A stretch of DNA of 42,112 nucleotides from Pseudoalteromonas sp. G4 (lineage in GTDB: Bacteria > Pseudomonadota > Gammaproteobacteria > Enterobacterales > Alteromonadaceae), in NCBI RefSeq assembly GCF_028875915.1, contig NZ_JAPEHW010000031.1, positions 1 through 42,112 of the forward strand, given 5' to 3'. The notes under the pieces are model-generated. The model saw only the letters and a list, made by a program, of their open reading frames with translations. It did not search any database and was not told the DNA's origin. Below, piece by piece: positions 33,858 to 42,112 of this stretch (position 1 is the first letter of the stretch; the number at the start of each line of letters is the position of its first letter). A program made the position numbers and the translations under genes.

Positions 33858-33886
33858 TAGTTTCAATAAAAAGCTAGTGTTATAAT
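33858..33886 (+). promoter_or_regulatory. Possible ribA promoter
   Basis: A perfect TATAAT lies at 33881-33886, about 27 bases before the GTG start. The base stretch 17 upstream (TAGTTT, 33858-33863) is a poor -35 match. A CTAG-containing imperfect inverted repeat (about 33853-33880) spans the -35 area and might bind a regulator. No FMN riboswitch-like fold is visible. Confidence 0.45.
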
Positions 33887-33912
33887 ATCACAAAACACTT
33901 GTTGGAAATGTC

Positions 33913-34521
33913 GTGGCTGAAGTAAGAGCAAGAGTCCAGCTCAAAGTTGGCAAAAACAGTAAAATCCCTGCAGAAATTGTATCTTTTCATGGTCTTTTAG
34001 ACGGTGAAGAACACGTCGCTTTAATCTTTAATAACGCTGATAAAGAGCCAAACCCGTTAATTCGTATGCACTCTGAGTGCTTAACAGGGGATGTATTCCA
34101 TTCTTCACGCTGTGATTGTGGCGAACAACTTGATGAATGCATTGAAATGATGCACAAGCAAGGCGGTATTATTCTTTATTTACGCCAAGAAGGGCGCGGT
34201 ATTGGTTTATATAATAAAATTGATGCCTATGTGTTACAGTCGCAAGGTATGAATACCTACGAAGCAAATAATCATTTAGGCTTTGCAGACGACTTACGTG
34301 AGTTTAGAGATGCAGCGTTAATGTTGCAGGCGCTTGATATTGACTCAGTTAAACTTCTTACAAATAATCCACGTAAAGTTAAAGCGCTCAGTGAATCGGG
34401 CATAAACATAGTGGAGCAAGTCGGTACGTCAGCGCATTTAAAAGAAGGCAATGAAGCCTATTTAGCGACGAAAGTGGCTCATGGTTCACATATGCTGGAT
34501 TTAACGCAACTAAAAAAGTAG
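33913..34521 (+). CDS. ribA: GTP cyclohydrolase II
   Basis: A 202-residue cytosolic enzyme that opens GTP to 2,5-diamino-6-ribosylamino-4-pyrimidinone 5'-phosphate, the first step of riboflavin synthesis. The zinc ligands Cys56, Cys67 and Cys69 stand in [20 protein letters not shown]. The catalytic and GTP-binding segments [20 protein letters not shown] and [12 protein letters not shown] follow. Length and spacing match E. coli RibA (196). It starts with GTG; the ribosome-binding site (tggaa, 33903-33907) is modest. It is a monocistronic gene flanked by terminators. It stands next to, but is not part of, the exported cluster that includes an ApbE flavin transferase. Confidence 0.96.
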   Translation: MAEVRARVQLKVGKNSKIPAEIVSFHGLLDGEEHVALIFNNADKEPNPLIRMHSECLTGDVFHSSRCDCGEQLDECIEMMHKQGGIILYLRQEGRGIGLYNKIDAYVLQSQGMNTYEANNHLGFADDLREFRDAALMLQALDIDSVKLLTNNPRKVKALSESGINIVEQVGTSAHLKEGNEAYLATKVAHGSHMLDLTQLKK

Positions 34522-34546
34522 CATAGATCTATCGTGTTGATTTATT

Positions 34547-34572
34547 AACGCTCCATTTTATGGAGCGTTTTC
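34547..34572 (+). terminator. Terminator downstream of ribA
   Basis: A 9-bp stem (aacgctcca 34547-34555 with tggagcgtt 34561-34569) has a 5-nt loop and a short T run. It lies 25 bases after the ribA stop and only 18 bases before the next start codon, so some read-through is possible. Confidence 0.75.
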
Positions 34573-34589
34573 ATTTATAAGAAAGAAAA

Positions 34590-35405
34590 ATGGCAGTTGA
34601 AATACGGATTTTTAAGGCAAAAGCGGGTGTTAACTGGTTTAAAGCTGGTTGGGAGTTGTTTAAATGCCAACCAGGTACCTTTATTCTCATGCACCTATTT
34701 ATAGGTATTTTATCTTTAATCGCATTGGTTGCGCCGATTTTTCAGCTGCCTGCAGCACTGGCAATGCCATTTGTCACGGCGGGTTTTTACCGTGCCATGC
34801 TAAATCGCCAACAAGGTAAAAAAGTCGCATTCTTTGACCTTTTTAATGTGTTTAGTGAAGCTGGGCGACGTTTGATGTTATTTCGCTTAGGGCTTTATCA
34901 CCTATTTGGTGGCTTTATTTTAGCGCTTTTAACAACGTCGTTATTTCAAGGTTTAAGTGAGCCTCTTAATGCCTATCTTCAGGCCGTTGAATCACAAAAT
35001 GTTGACCTAGTGCAGTTACATGCACAGCAAGTAATCGATAGCATTCAGGTTTCAAATATCATTGTGCTTATTGCTGCGTATTCACTTTATACCATGTGTT
35101 TTGCTTACACGATTCCGCTGGTTTATTTTTCTGAAAACAACAGTATTTTAGAGTGTATCAAAGCAAGCCTTTTGGTGTTTTGGCATAATATGGCAGCACT
35201 GGGTATTTTTGGTGCAATCTCAGCGGGCCTAATTTTATTTGCGGCATTCTTATCGTTTATTCCATTGTTATTTATTTTACCAGTGCTTTATGCAGGGTTC
35301 TTTGTGTCTTTTCAAGCGATGTTTATGTCATCAGTAATCGTTAAATCTAAACAGTCAAATAATGAACAGCCGCAGGCGCAAAATCACGATAGATTTGATG
35401 CGTAA
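34590..35405 (+). CDS. BPSS1780-type multispanning membrane protein
   Basis: A 271-residue inner-membrane protein of the BPSS1780 family, whose role is unknown. The N-terminal signature AVEIRIFKAKAGVNWFKAGWELFKCQPGTF is given here by position (residues 2-31). About six membrane helices follow (about 33-52, 55-75, 105-128, 150-172, 208-232, 234-255), with a polar Gln/Asn-rich C-terminus. The stop codon ends at 35405 and recX starts at 35406 with no gap, so the two are likely co-transcribed. Nothing links its function to RecX beyond this. Confidence 0.78.
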   Translation: MAVEIRIFKAKAGVNWFKAGWELFKCQPGTFILMHLFIGILSLIALVAPIFQLPAALAMPFVTAGFYRAMLNRQQGKKVAFFDLFNVFSEAGRRLMLFRLGLYHLFGGFILALLTTSLFQGLSEPLNAYLQAVESQNVDLVQLHAQQVIDSIQVSNIIVLIAAYSLYTMCFAYTIPLVYFSENNSILECIKASLLVFWHNMAALGIFGAISAGLILFAAFLSFIPLLFILPVLYAGFFVSFQAMFMSSVIVKSKQSNNEQPQAQNHDRFDA

Positions 35406-35870
35406 ATGACAGAAAAAGAACAGGCCAAATTAAAAAACTATGTGCTTTGGTTGCTTTCACGACAAGAGTATTCCAAAGCACAAATTGCCAAAAAATTAGC
35501 TGCGCGTTGTGAAGACAACGAGTTTATTGAAAAGCTCATTTTATGGTGTGAAGATTATGGCTTTATTGATGATATTCGCTATGCCGAAAGTTTTGTGCGA
35601 CGCCAAATAAATAAAGGTTTGGGGTTAATGCGAATTAAAAATGAAGCCTATCAAAAAGGGGTTAGTGCCGATCTAGTACAAACTATTGTCGAAGAATTAG
35701 AAATAGACTGGTATCTGCAGGCCCAATCCGCATATAATAAGAAATTCACAAATACAAGTAGTTCCCTCGACTTTAAAGAAAAAGCGAAGCGCATTCGCTA
35801 CATGAGTTATCGAGGGTTTAATCATGAACAAATTGAATTTGCAATGCAAACAAGTCCGTCAAACGAGTGA
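35406..35870 (+). CDS. recX: Regulatory protein RecX
   Basis: A 154-residue cytosolic inhibitor of RecA filament growth. Family motifs are the N-terminal [40 protein letters not shown] and the C-terminal [20 protein letters not shown], the three helical repeats of RecX. Length is close to E. coli RecX (166). In most gammaproteobacteria recX follows recA directly; here a membrane-protein gene takes that place and no recA is present anywhere in the window. The C-terminal end overlaps a possible GTG start of alaS by 4 bases. Confidence 0.9.
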   Translation: MTEKEQAKLKNYVLWLLSRQEYSKAQIAKKLAARCEDNEFIEKLILWCEDYGFIDDIRYAESFVRRQINKGLGLMRIKNEAYQKGVSADLVQTIVEELEIDWYLQAQSAYNKKFTNTSSSLDFKEKAKRIRYMSYRGFNHEQIEFAMQTSPSNE

Positions 35871-35878
35871 GAGGTAGC

Positions 35879-38479
35879 ATGCAGCATATGACGACCGCGG
35901 AAATCCGCAACGCGTTTCTAAATTATTTCGCATCAGAGCAACACCAAGTGGTGCCATCAAGTTCATTGGTGCCAGGCAACGATCCTACCTTGCTATTCAC
36001 CAATGCAGGTATGGTGCAGTTTAAAGATGTATTCCTAGGTGCAGAGCGCCGTCCATACAATCGTGCAACGAGTTCGCAGCGCTGTGTGCGTGCTGGTGGT
36101 AAGCACAACGATTTAGAAAACGTAGGTTATACTGCCCGTCACCACACGTTCTTCGAAATGCTTGGTAACTTCAGTTTTGGTAACTACTTCAAGCAAGATG
36201 CGATTAAATTTGCATGGCAATTTCTAACAGATGTTATCAAGTTACCAAAAGAGAAGTTGCTGGTAACGGTTTATCACACTGATGACGAAGCGTTTGATAT
36301 CTGGCACAAAGAATTAGGTCTACCGCAAGATAAGATCATTCGTATTGATACAGCAGATAACTTCTGGTCAATGGGTGATACAGGTCCTTGTGGTCCTTGT
36401 TCAGAAATTTTCTACGATCACGGTGAGCACATTTGGGGTGGACCTCCGGGCAGCCCAGAAGAAGATGGTGACCGTTTTATCGAAATCTGGAACCTAGTAT
36501 TTATGCAATACAACCGTCACGCTGACGGTTCAATGGATCCTCTGCCAAGTCAGTCTGTTGACACTGGTATGGGTCTTGAGCGTATCTCTGCGATTATGCA
36601 GGGTGTTCACTCAAACTACGAAATCGATATTTTCCAAAACTTAATTAAAGCTGCGGCAGCTGTAACTAACGCACAAGATTTAGAAGATAAATCATTGCGT
36701 GTTATCGCTGACCATATTCGTTCATGTGCATTTTTAATTGCCGATGGAGTAATGCCATCTAACGAAGGCCGTGGTTATGTATTACGCCGTATTATTCGCC
36801 GTGCTGTACGTCATGGTAATAAACTTGGTGCAACAGGTACTTTCTTCCATAAATTAGTTGCAGCGCTTGCAACTGAAATGGGTGAAGCTTATCCAGAATT
36901 ACATCAGCAACAAGCGATTATCGAAAAAGTACTGCGTATTGAAGAAGAGCAATTCGGTAAAACCCTTGACCGTGGTCTTGCGATTCTTGAAGAAAGCTTG
37001 AAAGACCTAAAAGGCGATGTAATTCCAGGTGATTTAGTATTTAAGCTTTACGATACTTATGGTTTCCCTGCAGATTTAACGGCTGATGTTGCACGTGAAC
37101 GCTTTATGACAATTGATGAGCGTGGCTTCCAAGAAGCAATGGAAGTTCAACGTAAACAAGCGCAACAAGCAGGTAAATTCGGCGCAGATTATAATGACCA
37201 ATTAAAGTCAGAAAAAACCACTGAATTTAAAGGCTATGATAGCGAACAATACACTGGCACTGTGATTGAATTATTCAGCGGTGCAGATGCTGTTTCAGTA
37301 CTGGAAGATGGTCAACAAGGTATTGTTATTCTTGACCGCACGCCTTTCTACGCAGAAAGCGGTGGTCAGGTTGGTGATACGGGCGTACTTAAAGTAGCTA
37401 ATGGCGAATTTATTGTTGAAGACACCACAAAACTTGGTAATGCATTTGCCCATAAAGGTAAAGTAGTAGGCCGTATTGGTGTAAATGACCGTGTTGATGC
37501 ACATGTTGATGCAACGCGTCGCGATAACACTAAGAAAAACCACACTGCAACGCACTTATTGCACGAAGCTCTGCGAGTGGTTCTTGGTGAGCATGTTACG
37601 CAAAAAGGCTCATTAAATGATCCTGAGCGTTTACGTTTTGACTTCTCACACTTTGAAGCAGTAACAAAAGAAGAGTTACAACGCATCGAAGATATGGTGA
37701 ACCTTGAGATCCGTAAAAACATCGATCTAAATACCGAATTAATGGCAATTGATGCGGCGAAAGAAAAAGGCGCAATGGCATTATTTGGTGAGAAATACGA
37801 CGATGAAGTTCGCGTTGTTAGCATTGGCGATTTCTCAATTGAGCTTTGTGGTGGTACGCACGTTAAGCGCACTGGCGACATCGGTTTATTCAAGATTGTG
37901 TCTGAAGGTGGTATTGCTGCAGGTGTTCGTCGTATTGAAGCGGTGACAGGTGAAGGTGCGGTTGCTTACATCAATAAACAAGCTGAAACATTATCTGCTA
38001 TTGCTGCGCTTGTTAAAGGCGATAGCAATAATGTGTTAGATAAAGTATCAGCATTAGTTGAGCGTGCTAAGGGCCTTGAAAAAGAAATTGCGCAGCTTAA
38101 TGATAAGCTTGCAAGTGCAGCTGGTGCATCATTACTTGACGCTGTAATTGATGTAAATGGCGTTAAATTACTAGTAGCAAATGTTGAAGGCACTGAGTCA
38201 AAAGCATTGCGTGGTATGGTTGATGACCTTAAAAACAAACTTGGTTCAGGCATTATTGCGCTTGGTGTTGCAAGTGGCGATAAAGTAAGCCTTATTGCAG
38301 GTGTGACGAAAGACTTAACTGGTCAGTTTAAAGCCGGTGAGCTAGTTAACCACATGGCATCACAAGTGGGTGGTAAAGGTGGTGGTCGTCCTGATATGGC
38401 ACAAGCAGGTGGCTCTCAACCAGAAAACTTAGCTGCAGCACTTGAAAGTGTGAATGCGTGGGTGAGTGAGCGCGCTTAA
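35879..38479 (+). CDS. alaS: Alanyl-tRNA synthetase
   Basis: An 866-residue class II aminoacyl-tRNA synthetase. It has the catalytic core ([20 protein letters not shown], motif 2 [16 protein letters not shown] followed by [13 protein letters not shown]), the editing domain with zinc-type motifs HTATH (near 562) and CGGTH (near 661), and the C-terminal [12 protein letters not shown] segment. The editing site removes Ser or Gly from tRNA-Ala. Of three in-frame starts (GTG 35867, ATG 35879, ATG 35888) I prefer 35879 because gagagg lies just upstream; ATG 35888 aligns best with E. coli AlaS. lysC follows 2 bases after its stop, as in related genomes. Confidence 0.96.
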   Translation: MQHMTTAEIRNAFLNYFASEQHQVVPSSSLVPGNDPTLLFTNAGMVQFKDVFLGAERRPYNRATSSQRCVRAGGKHNDLENVGYTARHHTFFEMLGNFSFGNYFKQDAIKFAWQFLTDVIKLPKEKLLVTVYHTDDEAFDIWHKELGLPQDKIIRIDTADNFWSMGDTGPCGPCSEIFYDHGEHIWGGPPGSPEEDGDRFIEIWNLVFMQYNRHADGSMDPLPSQSVDTGMGLERISAIMQGVHSNYEIDIFQNLIKAAAAVTNAQDLEDKSLRVIADHIRSCAFLIADGVMPSNEGRGYVLRRIIRRAVRHGNKLGATGTFFHKLVAALATEMGEAYPELHQQQAIIEKVLRIEEEQFGKTLDRGLAILEESLKDLKGDVIPGDLVFKLYDTYGFPADLTADVARERFMTIDERGFQEAMEVQRKQAQQAGKFGADYNDQLKSEKTTEFKGYDSEQYTGTVIELFSGADAVSVLEDGQQGIVILDRTPFYAESGGQVGDTGVLKVANGEFIVEDTTKLGNAFAHKGKVVGRIGVNDRVDAHVDATRRDNTKKNHTATHLLHEALRVVLGEHVTQKGSLNDPERLRFDFSHFEAVTKEELQRIEDMVNLEIRKNIDLNTELMAIDAAKEKGAMALFGEKYDDEVRVVSIGDFSIELCGGTHVKRTGDIGLFKIVSEGGIAAGVRRIEAVTGEGAVAYINKQAETLSAIAALVKGDSNNVLDKVSALVERAKGLEKEIAQLNDKLASAAGASLLDAVIDVNGVKLLVANVEGTESKALRGMVDDLKNKLGSGIIALGVASGDKVSLIAGVTKDLTGQFKAGELVNHMASQVGGKGGGRPDMAQAGGSQPENLAAALESVNAWVSERA

Positions 38480-38481
38480 AC

Positions 38482-39696
38482 TTGGCGTTATTAGTTAAAA
38501 AATTTGGCGGCACTTCAGTTGGTTCAATAGACCGAATTGAAGCTGTCGCTGACCTTGTTGTACGATCTAAACAGCAAGGACATCAAATCGTCGTTGTTGT
38601 GTCAGCGATGTCTGGCGAAACTAATCGTCTTATTAATCTTGCGAAACAAATAGATTCCACCCCTAGTTCTCGCGAACTAGATGTACTGTTAACTACTGGT
38701 GAACAAGTCTCAGTAGCACTTCTTGCAATGGCAATTATCAAACGTGGTCATTCGGCAATTAGCTTACTGGCTGATCAAGCGGGTATTATGACGGATAATC
38801 TGTTTGGTAAAGCGCGGATTCAGATGATCCCGCCAAAACGCTTAAATCAAGAGCTAGAGCAGGGGCGTATTGTGATCCTTGCTGGATTTCAAGGGCGAGA
38901 TATCGAAGGGAATATCACGACGCTTGGTCGTGGCGGTACGGACACCACAGCGGTAGAAGTTGCAGCAGCAATTAATGCTGATGAATGCCAAATTTATACC
39001 GATGTTAATGGCGTTTATACCACCGATCCAAGGGTTGAGCCAAAAGCAAAACGAATGGATTACGTGACTTTTGAGGAAATGCTTGAGCTTGCCAGTTTAG
39101 GTGCAAAAGTTTTGCAAATCCGCTCTGTAGAAGCCGCTGGTAAGCATAACCTGCCTTTACGTGTGCTTTCATCATTCGAACCTGATCATGGTACTTTAAT
39201 TAGTTATGAGGAAAACCCTATGAATTCTAAAGTAGTTTCTGGGATTGCATTCAGCAAAGATGAGGTGCTGATCAAAGTACATAACTTAGAGAGTACACCA
39301 CAGCAACTGGCTGAATTATTAGAGATATTTTCTGATAACAACATAGAAATTGACATGATCAGTAATTTTTCCTGCAAAGGCGATAAAGTCGGCTATGCTT
39401 TAACTGTACATGAAGTTGATTCGCAGTTGGCAGAACAGTTAATTAAACAAAATCTTACAACTCTTAATGCGGATTCAGTTACAGTTAATGAAACTGTTGC
39501 TAAGATTTCTATTGTTGGGATAGGAATGAAATCAAATGCTGGTGTTGCAGGAAAGCTTTTTAGAGCATTAGCAGATGAAAATATTAATGTTCAGCTTATT
39601 TCAACCTCTGAGATAAAAGTCTCGGTTTTAGTAGATGAGAAGTACCTAGAATTGGGAGTTAGATCGTTACATAGTGCTTTTACTTTAGACCAGTAA
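38482..39696 (+). CDS. lysC: Aspartate kinase (monofunctional, lysC type)
   Basis: A 404-residue cytosolic kinase that phosphorylates aspartate, the first step to lysine, threonine, methionine and diaminopimelate. It starts with TTG (giving MALLVKKFGGTSVG), with kinase motifs KKFGGTSVG near 6-14, TTLGRGGTDTTAVEVA near 155-170 and YTDVNGVYTTDPR near 175-190. Two ACT domains (about 265-335 and 340-400) would bind the feedback effectors lysine and/or threonine. It is separated from alaS by 2 bases and shows no attenuation-type leader or L-box, as expected for an internal operon gene. The alaS-lysC-csrA order is characteristic of several marine gammaproteobacteria. Confidence 0.94.
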   Translation: MALLVKKFGGTSVGSIDRIEAVADLVVRSKQQGHQIVVVVSAMSGETNRLINLAKQIDSTPSSRELDVLLTTGEQVSVALLAMAIIKRGHSAISLLADQAGIMTDNLFGKARIQMIPPKRLNQELEQGRIVILAGFQGRDIEGNITTLGRGGTDTTAVEVAAAINADECQIYTDVNGVYTTDPRVEPKAKRMDYVTFEEMLELASLGAKVLQIRSVEAAGKHNLPLRVLSSFEPDHGTLISYEENPMNSKVVSGIAFSKDEVLIKVHNLESTPQQLAELLEIFSDNNIEIDMISNFSCKGDKVGYALTVHEVDSQLAEQLIKQNLTTLNADSVTVNETVAKISIVGIGMKSNAGVAGKLFRALADENINVQLISTSEIKVSVLVDEKYLELGVRSLHSAFTLDQ

Positions 39697-39778
39697 AAGT
39701 TTCTAACTTTTTGAATAATATTCATGTAAAATGGAATTGATACGGAATCTTTAAACTTTGGATATTTAGGAGCAAAGA

Positions 39779-39970
39779 ATGCTAATTTTGACTCGTCGCG
39801 TAGGTGAAACCCTAATGATTGGGGATGAAGTTACAGTTACTGTACTTGGCGTTAAGGGTAACCAAGTGCGTATTGGTGTTAATGCACCAAAAGATGTTTC
39901 AGTACATCGTGAAGAAATTTATATGCGAATTCAAGCTGAAAAAGCTAACTCTGAACCAGGCAACGAATAG
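39779..39970 (+). CDS. csrA: Carbon storage regulator CsrA
   Basis: A 63-residue dimeric RNA-binding protein that controls translation by binding GGA in leader hairpins, affecting glycogen, motility and biofilm. [20 protein letters not shown] and [19 protein letters not shown] are the canonical beta strands, with Arg44 of the RNA-binding face (VHREEIY) in place. Length is standard (E. coli 61). An ideal SD (taggagc) lies before the ATG and contains GGA, which is compatible with autoregulation. An 82-base gap separates it from lysC, and a terminator follows 20 bases after its stop. Confidence 0.97.
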   Translation: MLILTRRVGETLMIGDEVTVTVLGVKGNQVRIGVNAPKDVSVHREEIYMRIQAEKANSEPGNE

Positions 39971-39989
39971 TTTAGAGCAGAATTTTAAG

Positions 39990-40015
39990 AGCCAGCATTA
40001 ACGCTGGCTTTTTTT
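39990..40015 (+). terminator. Terminator of csrA
   Basis: A 7-bp stem (agccagc with gctggct, 39990-40009) has a 6-nt loop and is followed by a T run. It ends the alaS-lysC-csrA segment before the DUF885 gene. Confidence 0.87.
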
Positions 40016-40085
40016 GTTTTTAATACCTTGTCACTGTTTTATCTACTGTTATGATGTATACAATTTTAACAATGATAAAAACGCT

Positions 40086-41888
40086 ATGATCAAACAAACT
40101 TCTCTCGCATTAGCGGTAGGCCTTGCACTAACAGGTTGCATGGATACAAAAACAAATTCGAATACAACCGCAGAGCAAACAGCTCAATTATCTGAAAATC
40201 AAAAACTCAATCAACTTGTTGAAAGCTATTTTGATGAAGCTTTAGCCTTTTCGCCGGTATCTGGTACTTATGTGGGTGAATCTCAATACAATAATCAATG
40301 GAGCCCGGTTATAAGCGCTGAAAATCGAGCGAAAGCAACGGCGTTTACTAAGAAATATCAGTCATTATTAGCTGCTATTGATGCTACAAAGTTAACCGGC
40401 CAAGACCTTCTAAGCTACCAAATTTTTAAGCGCGATTTAGCCCTTTCTTTGGAGTCAGAGAAATTTCCAAGTTACTTAATTCCAATTGATCAAATGGCGG
40501 GCGAACATAATACCTTTGCTAGCCTTGGTTCAGGTAAAAGTGCACAACCATTTACAACTAAGGCTGAGTTTGATGCCTTTATTGGTCGCGCTAATGGTTT
40601 TGTTACTTGGTTAGAAAGTGTCGAAGAAAATATGCGTGAAGGTATTAAGCAAAATGTGACTTTGCCTCAAGTGCTTGCGAAAAAGTTATTGCCGCAATTC
40701 CAAGCTCACGTTGTTACTGATCATACACAAAGTGTTTTTTGGATGCCTGTAGCTGATATGCCAGAGTCAATTTCAGCACAAGATAAAGTGCAAATCGAAG
40801 CAGACTATCAAGCGCTTATTTTGAACACGCTTGTGCCAGCATACGCAAAAATGGCTAAATTCTTAGAGCAAGAATACATTCCGGCAGCAAACGAGAAAGT
40901 TGGTTATGCAAACTTACCAAATGGTAAAGCATGGTATGAGTTTTTAATTAAACAACACACTACGCTTGATTTAAATGCTGAGGAAATTCACGAAATTGGT
41001 TTGAGTGAAGTAGAGCGCATTTTAAATGAAATGAAAGGTGTGAAAGAAGCAGTTGGCTTTAAAGGTGATTTAGCCGCATTTTTCGTTCATTTACGTGATA
41101 GTGATGAGTTTTATTATGATAAGCCAGAAGATCTAGTAAAAGCATATGAAGACGTAAAACTTAAGATTGATGCCAAGCTACCTAAACTCTTCGATATCGC
41201 GCCAAAAGCAGATTATGTTGTTAAACCAGTAGAGGCATTTAGAGCGGCGTCTGCTGCGGGCGCATCATACCAAGCACCTGCACCAGATGGTTCAAGACCG
41301 GGCGTGTTTTACATCAATACGCATAACCTAAAAGCGCAGCCAAAATTCTTATTAGAAACTCTTTCAATTCATGAAGCAGCTCCCGGTCACCACTTCCAAA
41401 TTGCATTACAACAAGAAGTAGAAGGTTTACCACGTTTCAGAAAATTTGGTGGCTACACTGTGTTTGCTGAAGGTTGGGCATTGTATGCAGAAAGTTTAGG
41501 TAAAGAGCTGGGCTTATTTACTGACCCTTATATGTGGTACGGGCGTTTAGTTGATGAGCAATTACGTGCGATGCGTCTTGTATTAGATACGGGTTTCCAT
41601 GCGAAAGGTTGGACACGTGAGCAGGGTATTGAATATATGAAAGCAAACTCATCTATGGCTGAAAGTGACATTATTTCAGAAGTTGAGCGTTATATCGGCT
41701 GGCCTGGTCAAGCATTGTCATATAAGTTGGGTGAGTTTAAAATCCGCGAGCTGCGTGAAAAAGCGAAAACCGCACTTGGCGATAAATTTGATATTAAGGC
41801 GTTCCATACGCAAATTTTAATTGATGGTGCACTGCCAATGCCGATTTTAGAAGCTAAACTAGATAGCTGGATTGAAAGTGTAAATTAA
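40086..41888 (+). CDS. DUF885 lipoprotein, probable zinc metallopeptidase
   Basis: A 600-residue lipoprotein of the DUF885 family. The signal MIKQTSLALAVGLALTGC lipidates Cys18. The family's metal-binding motif HEAAPGHHFQ is at 429-438, with His429 and Glu430 (a HExxxGH-like pattern) and a downstream Glu in FAEGWALYAESLG as probable third ligand. Such proteins are thought to be peptidases, and a periplasmic or outer-membrane site is implied by the lipobox. The ATG at 40086 is taken because the longer frame from 40014 runs through the csrA terminator and lacks a signal. The gene separates csrA from tRNA-Ser, which are often directly adjacent. A T-less hairpin follows. Confidence 0.87.
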   Translation: MIKQTSLALAVGLALTGCMDTKTNSNTTAEQTAQLSENQKLNQLVESYFDEALAFSPVSGTYVGESQYNNQWSPVISAENRAKATAFTKKYQSLLAAIDATKLTGQDLLSYQIFKRDLALSLESEKFPSYLIPIDQMAGEHNTFASLGSGKSAQPFTTKAEFDAFIGRANGFVTWLESVEENMREGIKQNVTLPQVLAKKLLPQFQAHVVTDHTQSVFWMPVADMPESISAQDKVQIEADYQALILNTLVPAYAKMAKFLEQEYIPAANEKVGYANLPNGKAWYEFLIKQHTTLDLNAEEIHEIGLSEVERILNEMKGVKEAVGFKGDLAAFFVHLRDSDEFYYDKPEDLVKAYEDVKLKIDAKLPKLFDIAPKADYVVKPVEAFRAASAAGASYQAPAPDGSRPGVFYINTHNLKAQPKFLLETLSIHEAAPGHHFQIALQQEVEGLPRFRKFGGYTVFAEGWALYAESLGKELGLFTDPYMWYGRLVDEQLRAMRLVLDTGFHAKGWTREQGIEYMKANSSMAESDIISEVERYIGWPGQALSYKLGEFKIRELREKAKTALGDKFDIKAFHTQILIDGALPMPILEAKLDSWIESVN

Positions 41889-41894
41889 GCAAAT

Positions 41895-41922
41895 TTAAGT
41901 AGCAGTTTCGGCTGCTACTTAA
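41895..41922. terminator. Hairpin after the DUF885 gene
   Basis: A perfect 11-bp stem (ttaagtagcag 41895-41905 with ctgctacttaa 41912-41922) has a 6-nt loop and begins 6 bases after the stop codon. No T run follows directly, so it is a likely but atypical terminator or an mRNA-stabilising hairpin. Confidence 0.5.
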
Positions 41923-42014
41923 TGCAAAAACTTGTATATTCTAGCCGTCTTAGCTAGAAAAATAAGCAAACTGCATATTCTGTGAACGAACAGAAAAAAT
42001 ATGACTAAAATTGT

Positions 42015-42042
42015 TTGACTTATTTTCAATAGGCTTTAATAT
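42015..42042 (+). promoter_or_regulatory. Probable promoter of tRNA-Ser
   Basis: TTGACT (42015-42020) and TAATAT (42037-42042) are 16 bases apart, and the mature tRNA starts at 42058, 15 bases after the -10 box. The -35 box is close to consensus and no other gene intervenes. Confidence 0.65.
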
Positions 42043-42057
42043 ACGCACCCACAAGAC

Positions 42058-42112
42058 GGAGAGGTGGCCGAGTGGCCGAAGGCGCTCCCCTGCTAAGGGA
42101 GTATAGGGTTTG
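42058..42112 (+). tRNA. tRNA-Ser (anticodon GCU), cut by the window end
   Basis: The sequence ggagaggtggccgagtgg begins a class II tRNA-Ser. The anticodon stem CTCCC/GGGAG region closes a loop ctgctaa with GCT at its centre, reading AGC/AGU. About 55 bases are present; the long variable arm, T arm and acceptor 3' strand lie beyond the window. A tRNA-Ser(GCU) downstream of csrA is the same order as in E. coli (csrA-serV). Confidence 0.93.

Noticed and set aside
33685..33912. FMN riboswitch before ribA
   Set aside because: The leader is short, AT-rich and lacks the conserved multi-helix RFN sequence blocks; only a promoter and an imperfect CTAG repeat are visible.
37366..37893. A 175-codon minus-strand frame inside alaS
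   Set aside because: It is antisense to the conserved editing domain and has no start signal.
1..42112. Insertion sequences, prophage or integrase genes
   Set aside because: No transposase, integrase, phage structural gene or flanking inverted repeats were seen on either strand.

Overview
The window reads as a chromosomal segment of a low-GC marine gammaproteobacterium, most likely an Alteromonadales member related to Pseudoalteromonas. The evidence is conserved gene order: lptGF divergent from pepA-holC-valS, and recX-alaS-lysC-csrA leading to tRNA-Ser(GCU). Genus is an inference from gene order and protein style; no database search was possible.

Layout. (1) 1-11.6 kb is housekeeping: a terminator from an upstream gene, a gene-free AT-rich stretch, tRNA-Leu(CAA), an RDD membrane protein, the LPS-export permeases lptG/lptF, then pepA-holC-valS, a GT25 glycosyltransferase and an exported S46 dipeptidyl-peptidase. 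(2) 11.7-13.7 kb holds an HDOD-domain protein and an exported ApbE flavin transferase. (3) 13.7-18.9 kb, minus strand, is a compact operon: an exported monoheme c-type protein, a diheme lipoprotein with a LamG-like domain split by a frameshift, and a Tat-exported DUF1501 protein. (4) 19.1-33.6 kb, plus strand and divergent from region 3, is a tightly packed 15-gene run ending at a strong terminator. It encodes a PD40/HzsA-like diheme lipoprotein, two outer-membrane beta-barrel proteins (one with an SH3b domain), a TlpA-like thioredoxin, a DUF4266 mini-lipoprotein with a GGGCGCN tail, a DUF3570 barrel, an exported coiled-coil protein, three TPR proteins, a short exported protein, an ExbB-like channel, two ExbD-like proteins and a TonB-like protein with an AgmX/PglI-type C-terminus. 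(5) 33.9-42.1 kb returns to housekeeping: ribA, a BPSS1780-type membrane protein, recX, alaS, lysC, csrA, a DUF885 lipoprotein and the start of tRNA-Ser.

The interesting part is 12.7-33.6 kb. Almost every product carries a Sec, Tat or lipoprotein signal, is predicted to be an outer-membrane barrel, or is inner-membrane anchored. Taken together they look like a proton-motive-force-driven, trans-envelope machine (ExbB/ExbD/ExbD/TonB-like plus TPR scaffolds, resembling the Agl-Glt/Nfs architecture of myxobacteria). It is linked to an extracytoplasmic redox module of c-type cytochromes, TlpA, ApbE, DUF4266 and DUF3570. Its substrate and function are unknown to me. Notable details are one ExbD lacking the proton-carrying Asp, a perfect 57-bp in-frame duplication in the TonB-like gene, and a net one-base frameshift in the LamG cytochrome gene.
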